Source of the DNA: Stieleria marina
Lineage (GTDB): Bacteria > Planctomycetota > Planctomycetia > Pirellulales > Pirellulaceae
Assembly: GCA_007741555.1 (NCBI GenBank)
Contig: CP036526.1
Span: forward strand, 310,001-374,000
DNA: 64,000 bases
Direction of reading: 5' to 3'
In this document: in pieces, positions 47,617 through 56,633 of the stretch
Layout: every line of letters starts with the position of its first letter
How positions within the stretch are numbered: position 1 is the stretch's first letter
The notes under the pieces: generated by a model
Database searches by the model: none
What the model was told of the DNA's origin: nothing
What the model saw: the letters and a program-made list of their open reading frames with translations, nothing else
Translations under genes and position numbers: made by a program

Positions 47617-49656
47617 CTAATGGACGCGCTGTCCTGGTAGAGCACCTTCGTCGACGCCCAGTATAAATACGTCGGCTCCGCCGGGTCCCGACGCGGTCAC
47701 CATGCCTTCGCTTAATCCAAATCGCATTTTCCGCGGCTTCAGATTCGCGACCATCACGACCAATCGGCCTACCAAGGCTTCAGGCTCGTAGGCGGCTTTG
47801 ATTCCGGCAAAGACTTGGCGCCGTTCATCACCACCGAGCGAAAGTGTCAGCTTCAACAACTTGTTCGCTTCGGGGACATGTTCGGCCGAAACGACACGCG
47901 CCACTCGTAAGTCAACTTTGGCGAAATCATCGATCGTGATTTCTTCTGACAACGGTTCGTCCTTCAGTGGCTGGTCACTGTCGTTGAACTGAGGGGCGTT
48001 TTCGATCGCTGCGTCTGCGGCGGCTTCTTCTTTGCTTTCGTCAATCATCTTTTCCAGATCCTCTTTTTGAACTCGGTCCATCATGCGTTTGAATTTCGCA
48101 ACGGGTGTGCCAAGCAGCGGGGACTTGCTCTGGTCCCACGAAGTAATCTCGTCACCGAGTAGTTCGCTGCACTGGGCGGCTAGGGAAGGTAACACAGGCG
48201 AGAGATAGATGGCTAGCTGCCGAAAGAGGTTCAACGCCACGGTGCAAACATCTTGCAATTCCTGTTGCCGTGCGTCGTCTTTCTTCATTTCCCAAGGCTT
48301 GGCGTGTTCGACGTAGGGGTTCGCCGCGTCGGCCAGTTCCATGATCAATCGCATCGCCTTGGCATATTCGCACGCTTCGTATGCCGACGCGATTTCGTCA
48401 CCCGCTTTGGCGGCTGATTCAAACAAGCCACCGTCATCGGGATACTCTGCCGATAGTCCTGTCTTGTTGGCAAATTTACCAACACGGCTGGCAAGGTTCA
48501 CGACTTTGCCGACTAAGTCGCTGTTCACTTTTTCGGTGAACTCGTCCAAGCTCAGGTCCAGGTCTTCCACTCGCGAGGAAAGCTTGGTTGCGTAGAAATA
48601 GCGAAGGTATTCCGGTTGAGAATGCTTCAAGTACGTGGCCGCGGAAATCAACGTGCCCTTGGACTTGCTCATTTTTTCGCGGTCGACGTTCAAAAAACCG
48701 TGAATGTGAACTTTTGTCGGCAAGCTAAATCCAGCTGTCTTCAACATCCCCGGCCAAAACAGCGTGTGAAAATAAGTGATGTCCTTGCCAATGAAATGGT
48801 GTACTTCGCATTCTTCGCTTTGCCACCAATCCGAAAGCTCTTCGCCATTGGCATCGCACCATTGCTTGCTGCTGGCGATGTACCCAATCGGAGCATCAAA
48901 CCAAACGTACCAATAGTTGCCTGGCGAATCGGGAATCTCGAAACCAAAGTACGGTGCGGGACGGCTAATGTCCCAGTCACGCAATTCATCGGCCAGGAAG
49001 TGACCTTTCAGGTAGTTGGCGGTTTCGCTTTGCAACGCATCACTGCTGTCGATCCATTCGGCCAAGAAACCGTGCAGCTTTTCCAACTCCACAAAGAGGT
49101 GCGTTGCTTCACGGATCTCGGGCGTTGCACCGCTAAGCGTGCTCTTGGGGTCAATCAGTTCTGTCGGGCGATAGGTGTGACCACATTCGCAGTTGTCGCC
49201 AGGTTGATCGGTCCTGCCACACTTGGGGCAGGTTCCGCGAACGAACCGGTCGGCCAGAAAAGTCTCGGCTTCCGGATCGTACAACTGTTCGATCTCGCGT
49301 TCGGCGATCAGATCTTGTTGTCGAAGAGCTTGCCAGAACTGACCACAGATCTCCCGGTTGGCTTCGCTGTTCGTGCTACCGTAATGGTCGAACTGGATGC
49401 CGAATCCATCAAAGTCGCGTTGATGCTCTTGGCTCATGGCTTCGATGAGATCTTCTTCGCTGCGACCTTCTTTGCGAGCGCGAATCATGATCGCGGTGCC
49501 GTGCGTATCATCGGCGCAAATGTAGATGCAACGGTTGCCGACGATTTTTTGAAATCGCACCCAAATGTCGGTTTGGATGTATTCGACCAAATGGCCGATG
49601 TGAATCGGACCATTGGCGTATGGCAGGGCACTGGTGACCAGAATGCGGCGGTTCAT
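47617..49656 (-). CDS. metG: Methionyl-tRNA synthetase
   Basis: Charges tRNA-Met with methionine. 679 residues, class I synthetase: HIGH-type PIHIGHL near residue 18-23 and KMSKS in the KMSKSKGT block, with the zinc-binding [18 protein letters not shown] in between. The C-terminal part (about 575-679) is a tRNA-binding EMAP/OB-fold domain ([22 protein letters not shown]), as in the long bacterial form. A Glu/Ala-rich linker precedes it. The ATG at 49656 is one codon after a possible TTG. It is followed by the alpha/beta hydrolase gene after 7 bp. Confidence 0.97.
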   Translation of the reverse strand: MNRRILVTSALPYANGPIHIGHLVEYIQTDIWVRFQKIVGNRCIYICADDTHGTAIMIRARKEGRSEEDLIEAMSQEHQRDFDGFGIQFDHYGSTNSEANREICGQFWQALRQQDLIAEREIEQLYDPEAETFLADRFVRGTCPKCGRTDQPGDNCECGHTYRPTELIDPKSTLSGATPEIREATHLFVELEKLHGFLAEWIDSSDALQSETANYLKGHFLADELRDWDISRPAPYFGFEIPDSPGNYWYVWFDAPIGYIASSKQWCDANGEELSDWWQSEECEVHHFIGKDITYFHTLFWPGMLKTAGFSLPTKVHIHGFLNVDREKMSKSKGTLISAATYLKHSQPEYLRYFYATKLSSRVEDLDLSLDEFTEKVNSDLVGKVVNLASRVGKFANKTGLSAEYPDDGGLFESAAKAGDEIASAYEACEYAKAMRLIMELADAANPYVEHAKPWEMKKDDARQQELQDVCTVALNLFRQLAIYLSPVLPSLAAQCSELLGDEITSWDQSKSPLLGTPVAKFKRMMDRVQKEDLEKMIDESKEEAAADAAIENAPQFNDSDQPLKDEPLSEEITIDDFAKVDLRVARVVSAEHVPEANKLLKLTLSLGGDERRQVFAGIKAAYEPEALVGRLVVMVANLKPRKMRFGLSEGMVTASGPGGADVFILGVDEGALPGQRVH

Positions 49657-50036
49657 CAAATCGATTCAAATCTTGGGGGAAATGGAGTGCGGATTGTAGT
49701 CAGCGATGGGGACTCTCGCGACGCCGTTGCTTTTGCCAGCTGTTTTGACGGCCGTTTTGACGGCGCGGCGAAACGGTCTCGATACTGTCTGCTTGTATCC
49801 ACCCTGGCGGTGTCTTGAAACAACAGCATTGCCGTTATTTTCGCGAAAACGGCCGTGAAACTCAAAAACGACTCAAGTTCACGGATCTTCGACCCGTTTG
49901 ACCTTGCTCCTGGTTGTTCGGATCAAGCACCATCGGCCCGAATCCCAATCTGACTTTCTCGGCGGATCAAGACTCGCAGGATGCGAAAAACTTGGTTCGT
50001 TGGTATTCATCCACAAACGTCCATGGAGGGACGAGC
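49657..50036. other. 380-bp divergent intergenic region
   Basis: Lies between metG (minus) and the thioredoxin-protease gene (plus), so it must hold both promoters. I see a repeated TTTTGACGGC pair at about 49743-49764 and a perfect 12-bp palindrome, TTTTCGCGAAAA, at 49838-49849 flanked by GCCG and CGGC arms. No convincing gene or RNA is visible; no T-box leader structure could be recognised for metG. Confidence 0.6.
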
Positions 50037-51455
50037 GTGAAGAATGGAATGTTCGGGCGAATTGCCAGTTCGCTAACTGCTTTTTTGTTGGCCCTGTTCG
50101 CTTTGCCAAATTGCGTTGCCACTGCGTCGGACGCCGTGTTGCTGGACTTTTCGTCGGCTCACTGCGGACCCTGTCGCGCCATGCATCCCGTGCTGACGCA
50201 ATTGGAGCAGCAGGGCGTGCCGGTTCGGCACGTCGACGTTAACAAAGAACCGAATCTGGCAAGCCGCTACGGTATCCGTCAAACGCCAACGTTTGTCGTT
50301 GTCAGCAGTGGGAAAGAAGTCACCCGGCTGGTGGGAATGCAATCCGCCGCTGAGTTGCTGACCGCGCTGGCGATCAATCCCCAAGGACCCTTGGTGGCAA
50401 CCGGCGCAAATTTGGACGCTGGGCAACCCGTACGTGCACCTCAGACTCGCCTTGCTCCCCTTCGGCGAGCCAACTTTGAACAGACACTTGCCGCTGCTCC
50501 CGCCTCTAACGCACGTGGTCGCGATTCACATCAACGCGAACCCATGCCAAGCCTGTCGCTGGCCAGCGCAATCGAACGTGCCAGTGCTGCGACGGTTCGT
50601 TTGAAAGTACACGACGGAACTGGCTACGGAGCCGGTACCGGAACCATTATCGACACGCACGGCGAATCGGCGCTGGTGCTGACCTGTGGGCACCTCTTTC
50701 GCGAAAATAAAGGCCAGGGAAAAATCGAAGTGGATCTGTTTGTCGGCGGACAAGTCAAAACAGTGATGGGAAAAATCGTCGACTACGACGCCGAAAACCG
50801 TGACATCGCCTTGGTCGAAATTCTGCCTGGTTTTGTCGTGCAACCGGTGCCCGTGCTGGCCGCTGGTCAGACGCTGCGAACCGGACAACCTGTGTTCAGC
50901 TTTGGCTGCGATCGCGGTGACGATCCCACTCGCCGTGACACTCGCATTACCGGCGTCGACAAATACGACACTCACCTTGGTGCATCGAATATCGAAATCT
51001 CTGGCGCGCCCGTCGATGGTCGCAGTGGCGGTGGTTTGTTTGACGATCAAGGACGTCTAGTCGGTGTCTGCAATGCGGCGGACTACAAAGATGATCTTGG
51101 TATCTATACTGGTCCCGGCAGTGTGCAGTGGCAGTTGGATCGGGTTGGATTGTCAAATCTGTACAAAGCCCCCAGTCGTATGGCTACTCAATCCCCAACA
51201 AGCCCACCGGCAAATCGAATTGCTGCGGTCATGAACAAACCCAACCGAAACTCGGTGGTTCAAGCTTCGGCGATTGCTCCGGTTCGTCAGCCCAGCAACG
51301 TTGCAGGCGATTCGCGTTCTGCGATCGCTTCTGGCAATCGCGAAGTCATCGTGATCGTTCGCGATCGCAATGATCCAACGGGCGAACCGCAAGTCATGAC
51401 GCTTCGTCAACCGACGGCGGGCCTGATGGAAATGATTGAGCGTCAAGCTCGATAG
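50037..51455 (+). CDS. Exported thioredoxin-trypsin-like fusion protein
   Basis: 472 residues. After a signal peptide (about 6-28) comes a thioredoxin domain (about 30-115) with active site Cys43-Gly-Pro-Cys46 and the cis-proline loop RQTPTF. A Pro/Ala-rich linker (about 120-175) leads to a trypsin-like domain (about 175-370) with His219 in VLTCGHLF, Asp256 in NRDIALVEI and Ser330 in DGRSGGGLFD, so a triad is present although the usual GDSGG is GRSGGG. The C-terminal 100 residues are low-complexity and end in a short helical segment. The start is GTG at 50037, preceded by GGAGGG with good spacing; the upstream frame from 49914 has no such support. It probably acts on disulfide-containing proteins in the periplasm. 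It converges with the LRAT gene. Confidence 0.86.
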   Translation: MKNGMFGRIASSLTAFLLALFALPNCVATASDAVLLDFSSAHCGPCRAMHPVLTQLEQQGVPVRHVDVNKEPNLASRYGIRQTPTFVVVSSGKEVTRLVGMQSAAELLTALAINPQGPLVATGANLDAGQPVRAPQTRLAPLRRANFEQTLAAAPASNARGRDSHQREPMPSLSLASAIERASAATVRLKVHDGTGYGAGTGTIIDTHGESALVLTCGHLFRENKGQGKIEVDLFVGGQVKTVMGKIVDYDAENRDIALVEILPGFVVQPVPVLAAGQTLRTGQPVFSFGCDRGDDPTRRDTRITGVDKYDTHLGASNIEISGAPVDGRSGGGLFDDQGRLVGVCNAADYKDDLGIYTGPGSVQWQLDRVGLSNLYKAPSRMATQSPTSPPANRIAAVMNKPNRNSVVQASAIAPVRQPSNVAGDSRSAIASGNREVIVIVRDRNDPTGEPQVMTLRQPTAGLMEMIERQAR

Positions 51456-51486
51456 AAAAGGACAAGATTTAAGTCGATCGTCCTCG

Positions 51487-52203
51487 TTACGGACTTTTTC
51501 GCTGCTGTCGAAACTGTTCGTAGACTCGGTTGGATGCTTCGCCGGCTACTTCGCCAGCCACCCAAAGCGTGCCAGCGACTGCGATTCCAATGGGGCCTCC
51601 GATCGCGCCCAGGCCGATCGCTGTCATACTGCCAACCGCACGTCCAGCATTGCGACGTAGTTTGGGATCGCAAAGTCCCACATGATGCCCGCCTGCTTCG
51701 GTCGCCCACTGGGCTGCTTCGGCCACAAGCATCCAGCCGCTCGCTCCCCGAAGCAGTCGTTTTGCGCCATGGCGTGATGCCAAACGCAGTGTTCCTGCTG
51801 CCATCGTTTTTACGCTGGTTGCGGCCAAACGCTCGCAGGCAATTCGGATTTGGCCGCTTTCTTCGCGATCGACAGCACACCAGGACGCAAAGTGTTCGCA
51901 ATTGTCGAACATCAAGTGATAGCCCTTGCGACCTACTTGGCTGATCGCGCGTTCGACGACTTCATCGGCATCCAAAGAACGCGCGTGCTCGATAATGTGG
52001 ATCTTGCAGCGTCCTTCTTGCGTGACGGTCGCGATCGAAGTGTGCATTACGACAAAGTCTTTTGTGCCATGTCCCGGACCAGCAACTCCGCCAACGCCAT
52101 CCGTGAAGTGCACAGCGGTTCCGTCACCGACATCGATTGCGTGGTGTTGAAACGGAACGCCTAATTGACGTCGCCAAACAAAAAAATGATCGCCTTTTGC
52201 CAA
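51487..52203 (-). CDS. LRAT/NlpC-P60-like domain protein
   Basis: 238 residues with the lecithin:retinol acyltransferase (permuted papain-like) fold. Seen: HHAIDVGDGTAVHF with the catalytic His (residue 21 or 32) and FDNCEHFASW with nucleophile Cys102, the NCEHF signature of LRAT, HRASLS and related bacterial proteins. The C-terminal half has a Gly/Ala-rich hydrophobic stretch (about 185-225) that may insert in a membrane. Bacterial members act as acyltransferases, phospholipases or peptidases; which one cannot be told. No signal peptide. The gene stands alone, convergent with the fusion protein gene. Confidence 0.83.
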   Translation of the reverse strand: MAKGDHFFVWRRQLGVPFQHHAIDVGDGTAVHFTDGVGGVAGPGHGTKDFVVMHTSIATVTQEGRCKIHIIEHARSLDADEVVERAISQVGRKGYHLMFDNCEHFASWCAVDREESGQIRIACERLAATSVKTMAAGTLRLASRHGAKRLLRGASGWMLVAEAAQWATEAGGHHVGLCDPKLRRNAGRAVGSMTAIGLGAIGGPIGIAVAGTLWVAGEVAGEASNRVYEQFRQQRKSP

Positions 52204-52558
52204 TCGATTTATCCTCGAGCGTTCGGACCTGCCAAGATTCCAACCGCGCTGGAGATGGCTGATTCAGATTGTATCGTGCCAGCGTCTTCATGCCAGAAAC
52301 ATGATCCGTTTGGTCTGCCGTCCTCAAAAGAACTAGAGCCTGTCACCGCACACTGGTTTTCGGTGTTTGTGAGGGGAAAACGGAAGTTCTGGGGGCTGGT
52401 TTTTGAGCTACGTTACGCATCGAGAAAAACGCCCGCCGCTGTGACACTTACTGATCCAGGTTGTCATCAAGCCATTTGTCAGGAGAATAGATTCTTCTCG
52501 TGCACTTTTCCCGCGACTTCTCTTCGCTCTCTCTCTCGATACTGAACTGCCAGATTTC
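52204..52558. other. 355-bp divergent intergenic region
   Basis: Between the LRAT gene (minus) and the AroE-like gene (plus). I see no reliable ORF, repeat or RNA. Short overlapping frames at 52165-52545 have no recognisable content. Confidence 0.5.
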
Positions 52559-53320
52559 ATGGATGGTCTAACCGAACCGCTGATCGCTGTGATTGGAGAC
52601 CCGATTGCAGGCAACCCGTCTCAGTTCGCAATCGAGTTTGCCCTGAAGTCGCTTGATCTGGATTTTCGTGTCACTTCGTTTCATGTGCAGCAGGAAAACA
52701 TCGTCGCCGCGCTGGATGGTTTGCAGGTGCTGGACTTTCGCGGAGTATTGGTGGATGACAGTTTGTCGATGTTGGCGGCGGCTTGGCGACAAGGCGAATC
52801 CATTGAAGAGTACTCCGGTTCGCCGGCCAATTGCTTGTCACGCAGCGGTGGCGATCAAGGCGATTTGATTGCCACCGATACTCATGGGCAGTGGCTTTCC
52901 GAAGCGATTCAGGCTCATTTTGCACAGCACGGTGACCCCGACAAGTCGTGTTTGTGGCTGGGGAATCGAAGCAAGAGTTTTCCGTCTGACATCGTCGACA
53001 AAGAGCAGATCACATTGTCGACAAGAACGCCGACCGTCGAAGCGGTCACGCATGCCAATCTGATTGTGCTTTCGACGGGCCCCAAAGGCGATGTGCCGCT
53101 GAATGTAGACGAGTGGCCTACCGGCGATGGGTCCAAGCTGATTGTCGATTTGACCGATGGCAAAGAAGAAATCTGCGCGGCGGCGGAGAAGGGGTATCGG
53201 GTCATTTCTGCGCTGGATCGTCAGATCGGAGTTGTCTCCAAAAGCTTCCAACTCTGGACAGATGCAGTGCCATCGACGACGATCATTCAAGAAGCCATCG
53301 AAGAATATTTGAGCGTTTGA
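52559..53320 (+). CDS. Degenerate shikimate dehydrogenase-like protein
   Basis: 253 residues, similar in layout to shikimate dehydrogenase AroE. The N-terminal block AVIGDPIAGNPSQFAIEFAL corresponds to the AroE substrate-binding motif GxPIxxSxSPxxHN, but the second-position Ser, and His-Asn are lost. The catalytic Lys of the VTxPxK motif is replaced (FRGVLVDDSL). The C-terminal half has TGPKGDVPLNVDEWP and DRQIGVVSKSFQLW in Rossmann-fold context. Activity as AroE is unlikely; a different ligand or a regulatory role is possible. It is followed after 42 bp by the 2-TM gene, so it may share an operon with it and SMUG1. An alternative is a diverged, non-homologous Rossmann protein. Confidence 0.6.
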   Translation: MDGLTEPLIAVIGDPIAGNPSQFAIEFALKSLDLDFRVTSFHVQQENIVAALDGLQVLDFRGVLVDDSLSMLAAAWRQGESIEEYSGSPANCLSRSGGDQGDLIATDTHGQWLSEAIQAHFAQHGDPDKSCLWLGNRSKSFPSDIVDKEQITLSTRTPTVEAVTHANLIVLSTGPKGDVPLNVDEWPTGDGSKLIVDLTDGKEEICAAAEKGYRVISALDRQIGVVSKSFQLWTDAVPSTTIIQEAIEEYLSV

Positions 53321-53362
53321 CAGACAGTCGCAACCTACCGCTTGACCCCGTACTCATCACGC

Positions 53363-54157
53363 ATGACTGACTTGCTGCTACGTGACGAACGCATCATTGC
53401 GACGATTGCAAAATTGCAGCAACGGATCAGCGATCGGTTTCCTCATTCGGGTTTGGCGAATCTTTGCGGAGATATTTACGATGTCTCGCAAGACGCTGCG
53501 GATCGAGCGGAGAAAATTCGCCAGCCGATTGTTTGGATTCGCGTGACGGGGTACGCGTTAGCCGTGTGCCTGATCGCATTGATCGTCGTCATGATCGTTT
53601 ACGCCGCCCAGACCGTTGGGATCCGTGACGAAGACATGAGTTTTGACAACTTCATTCAGACCTTTGATGCGGCGGCCAGTGGAGGCCTTTTTATTGGGGC
53701 AGCCATCTACTTTTTGACGAGCTTGGAAAAGCGCATCAAGCGTGGGCAGGCTCTAGCTGCGGTGCATGAACTGCGTTCGATTGCCCACATCATCGACATG
53801 CATCAACTGACCAAAGATCCCGAACGGCTCTTTGGCAGCTACCAGGGCACCAGCCATTCGCCAAAAGAAACGATGACTCCGTTGCAGCTGGGGCGGTATC
53901 TGGATTACTGCACCGAAATGCTTTCGTTGAACGGCAAGATAGCGGCGTTGTACGTTAATCAGTTTGACGATTCGGAAGTCGTCGCAGCGGTTGGCGAAAT
54001 CGAACAGCTATGCACAGGGCTGTCGCGAAAGATTTGGCAGAAAATCATGGTGCTCAATCGACATCGCACCATGAGTTTGTCCGAAGAGTCCACTCCGATG
54101 TCGTTGCCGGTCGAACAAGCCGAGCGTATCGAATCCGCCAACGAAGAAGATTCATGA
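53363..54157 (+). CDS. Hypothetical protein with two membrane helices
   Basis: 264 residues, no family recognised. A helical N-terminal part (about 1-55) is followed by two membrane helices (about 60-82 and 105-125) and a helical, Glu/Arg-rich C-terminal region (about 130-260). The ATG at 53363 is preferred to the ORF start at 53342 because it begins a coherent MTDLLLRDERII segment; the difference is seven residues. Its stop overlaps the SMUG1 start (ATGA), implying translational coupling. Topology (helices in, C-terminus cytoplasmic) is inferred. Confidence 0.7.
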   Translation: MTDLLLRDERIIATIAKLQQRISDRFPHSGLANLCGDIYDVSQDAADRAEKIRQPIVWIRVTGYALAVCLIALIVVMIVYAAQTVGIRDEDMSFDNFIQTFDAAASGGLFIGAAIYFLTSLEKRIKRGQALAAVHELRSIAHIIDMHQLTKDPERLFGSYQGTSHSPKETMTPLQLGRYLDYCTEMLSLNGKIAALYVNQFDDSEVVAAVGEIEQLCTGLSRKIWQKIMVLNRHRTMSLSEESTPMSLPVEQAERIESANEEDS

Positions 54158-54900
54158 CGGCCGCCAAGTCTCCCATTGCATCCCAGCTGATTCGTGCGGC
54201 AAAGAAACTTGCCAAAGAAGTGGACGAACTGTCGTTTGCGGATCCCGTGACCCACGTTTACAACCCGCTTTCGTACGCGTGGAAAGCTCATCAAGCGTAC
54301 CTGTCGCTTATCAGTGAAAAACCGCCCGCGGTGTTGTTCTTGGGAATGAATCCAGGGCCATGGGGAATGGCACAGACCGGTGTTCCGTTTGGTGAGATTG
54401 CGGCGGCTCGCGATTTTCTCGGGTTGAGTTCGCCGGTGGATCGACCTGATAACGAGCACCCTAAACGGCCGGTCGAAGGATACGACTGCCAGCGCAGCGA
54501 AGTTAGCGGTCGCCGACTTTGGGGACTCTTTCAAGAACGCTACAAGACGCGGGGCAAGTTCTTTGCCAGACACTTTGTGACAAACTATTGCCCGCTCGTT
54601 TTTATGGAAGCGTCCGCACGAAACCGCACGCCGGACAAGCTGCCCATCGACGAACGAAAACCTTTGGATGCAGCGTGCGATCGACACCTGAAATCCGTGA
54701 TTCGAATCTTGGATCCTCAGCATGTTGTGGGCATTGGCGTCTACGCGGAAAAATGTCTCCAACGAGCTCTCGACGACAGCGACGGTAAAGCGAACTTGTC
54801 GCGGATTTTGCACCCCAGCCCTGCGTCCCCCGCGGCAAACAAAGATTGGGCCGGCAAAGTCACTCAGCAACTCATCGATGCCAAGATCTGGAAAGCGTGA
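54154..54900 (+). CDS. SMUG1-type uracil-DNA glycosylase
   Basis: 248 residues, single-strand-selective monofunctional uracil-DNA glycosylase, family 3 of the UDG superfamily. It removes uracil and related lesions from DNA for base-excision repair. The first motif LGMNPGPWGMAQTGVPFGE (about 63-81) is nearly identical to the animal SMUG1 motif, and the second, HPSPASPAANKDW (about 220-232), is the family leucine-loop His/Pro motif. Between them are the NYCPLVFM and family-like VVGIGVYAEK strands. Bacterial SMUG1 is uncommon but known from several phyla including planctomycetes. It overlaps the 2-TM gene by 4 bp. Confidence 0.92.
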   Translation: MTAAKSPIASQLIRAAKKLAKEVDELSFADPVTHVYNPLSYAWKAHQAYLSLISEKPPAVLFLGMNPGPWGMAQTGVPFGEIAAARDFLGLSSPVDRPDNEHPKRPVEGYDCQRSEVSGRRLWGLFQERYKTRGKFFARHFVTNYCPLVFMEASARNRTPDKLPIDERKPLDAACDRHLKSVIRILDPQHVVGIGVYAEKCLQRALDDSDGKANLSRILHPSPASPAANKDWAGKVTQQLIDAKIWKA

Positions 54901-55192
54901 CGTGCAGTATCGGTTGCTAACTGCCAGTAGCCGGTGAAAGCGAAGGTGTTCGCCGCAGAACTGCTGTGATTTGCATGGCGCATGTTGGCATGAAAGCTTC
55001 ATCGAGTGCGCATAAAAGCTTCACCGAAACTTCATCAAGTTTCCGCTTATCAGAACCGGTTCCGCTCGGTAGTTTACGTGCTCTCAATGCACGCGACTGG
55101 ATGGCTCCCTGTGAGTCGTTTGTTCATGGTCGTTCGTCAGCGTGCAGCCAACGTTGTTAAAGCCACTTTTGGGTTTGCGGGACAATTGCAGA

Positions 55193-56602
55193 ATGCGAAG
55201 TCGGAATCGCCGCCAGTTTTTGAGTGACAATTTTGCAGCCGCCACTTCGTTCGGCGTGGGCGCTGCGTTTGGTGGTTTGTCACAACGGTTCGCTTTGGGG
55301 GATTCGCCCAAGCGTGGCAGTCGTGCTTCGCTGCGTAACGTCAACGATGAGACCACCGGATTGCCGTTATTGCGATTGCCCGAAGGTTTTCGATATCACA
55401 CGTTTGGTTGGACCGGCGATGTGATGGATGACGGAACGCTGACGCCGCCGGTTCACGATGGAATGGGAGTCGTGTTGGATGAAGGCGGTTTGTTGACGTT
55501 GGTGCGCAACCACGAAGTCAGCGAGCACGGCACGCACCTGCGAATCCGTGACGGCCAGCCTTATGATGTTCGTGCCAAGGCGGGCTGCACGACGCTCAAG
55601 TTTGATTCCAAAACAGGCGAGTGGCTCTCCAGTCGCGTCAGCATGTCGGGCACCAGTCGCAACTGTGCGGGCGGCGTGACGCCTTGGGGAACGTGGTTGA
55701 CCGCCGAAGAAACCACGTTTGGGCCTGGCACCATCGACAAGTATCACCCGGACAAGATTGTTCGTGATTTCAAAAAAACGCATGGCTGGGTATTTGAGGT
55801 TCCCGCCGACGGCACCGGCCATCCCGAGCCGATCAAAGACATGGGGCGATTCGTTCATGAAGCCATCGCGGTCGATCGCGAGACGGGTATCGTGTACGAA
55901 ACGGAAGATCGTCCTACCAGTGGTTTTTACCGGTACATCCCTAGCGTCGCAGGCAAGCTGGCAGCCGGTGGAACGCTTGAGATGGCCGAAGTCGTCGGGC
56001 AAAAAGATCTGCGAGGCGGCTTTGCCGATGGAACGCAGTTTGACGTTCGCTGGCACAAGATTGACCAGCCGCATTTGGCTCACACGGAAGGCACGCTAGA
56101 TGAAGTGGGCGTTTTCAAGCAAGGCGAAGCCCAAGGTGGTTCGACGTTTTCGCGATTGGAAGGTTGTTGGTACGGAAATGGGCTGGTGTACTTCGACGCC
56201 ACCGATGGCGGCGCTGCGAGAGCTGGCCAGATTTGGCAATACGATCCCAAGACCGATAAGCTGACGTTGCTGTTTGAATCACCCAGCAAGCCTACGCTGA
56301 ACATGCCTGATAATTTGTGCGTTAGCCCGCGTGGCGGCATCGTTCTTTGCGAGGACAACGACTACGGGGCCAACGAATACCCGCAGCGAATGTTTGGCCT
56401 GTCACAGGAAGGCAAGCTGGCTTTGTTTGCAGAAAACAATGTTGTTCTATCCGGCGAACACAACGACATCGCTGGTGACTTTCGCACCAAAGAATGGGCG
56501 GGCGCTACTTTTAGTCCCGACGGCCAATGGTTGTTTGTGAACATTCAAAAGCCGGGAATCACGTGTGCTATCACCGGCCCATGGCAAGACACCATTCTTT
56601 AG
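55193..56602 (+). CDS. PhoX-like (DUF839) exported protein
   Basis: 469 residues, DUF839/PhoX family. A Tat-type signal (RNRRQFLSDNFAAATSFG) precedes a beta-propeller-like body. Blocks seen: GMGVVLDEGGLLTLVRNHEVSEHG, CAGGVTPWGTWLTAEET, GRFVHEAIAVDRETGIVYETEDR, LCEDNDYGANEYPQRM and GATFSPDGQWLFVNIQ. PhoX enzymes are calcium- and iron-dependent alkaline phosphatases exported by Tat; some members of this family lack the metal site, and I cannot confirm all ligands here. The ATG at 55193 begins the Tat signal; the longer frame from 55142 adds 17 residues. Convergent with the TPR-glycosyltransferase gene. Confidence 0.85.
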   Translation: MRSRNRRQFLSDNFAAATSFGVGAAFGGLSQRFALGDSPKRGSRASLRNVNDETTGLPLLRLPEGFRYHTFGWTGDVMDDGTLTPPVHDGMGVVLDEGGLLTLVRNHEVSEHGTHLRIRDGQPYDVRAKAGCTTLKFDSKTGEWLSSRVSMSGTSRNCAGGVTPWGTWLTAEETTFGPGTIDKYHPDKIVRDFKKTHGWVFEVPADGTGHPEPIKDMGRFVHEAIAVDRETGIVYETEDRPTSGFYRYIPSVAGKLAAGGTLEMAEVVGQKDLRGGFADGTQFDVRWHKIDQPHLAHTEGTLDEVGVFKQGEAQGGSTFSRLEGCWYGNGLVYFDATDGGAARAGQIWQYDPKTDKLTLLFESPSKPTLNMPDNLCVSPRGGIVLCEDNDYGANEYPQRMFGLSQEGKLALFAENNVVLSGEHNDIAGDFRTKEWAGATFSPDGQWLFVNIQKPGITCAITGPWQDTIL

Positions 56603-56633
56603 CAGCCGATAGGTTGTTTTTAGAATCCGGTGC

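Noticed and set aside
48616-49818. 400-residue open frame on the plus strand, antisense to metG
   Set aside because: It reads through metG in antisense; no family content, no ribosome-binding site. Long antisense frames are expected with this codon use.
53959-55002. 347-residue minus-strand frame opposite SMUG1
   Set aside because: Shadow of the SMUG1 and 2-TM genes; composition is Arg/Ser-rich and has no domain.
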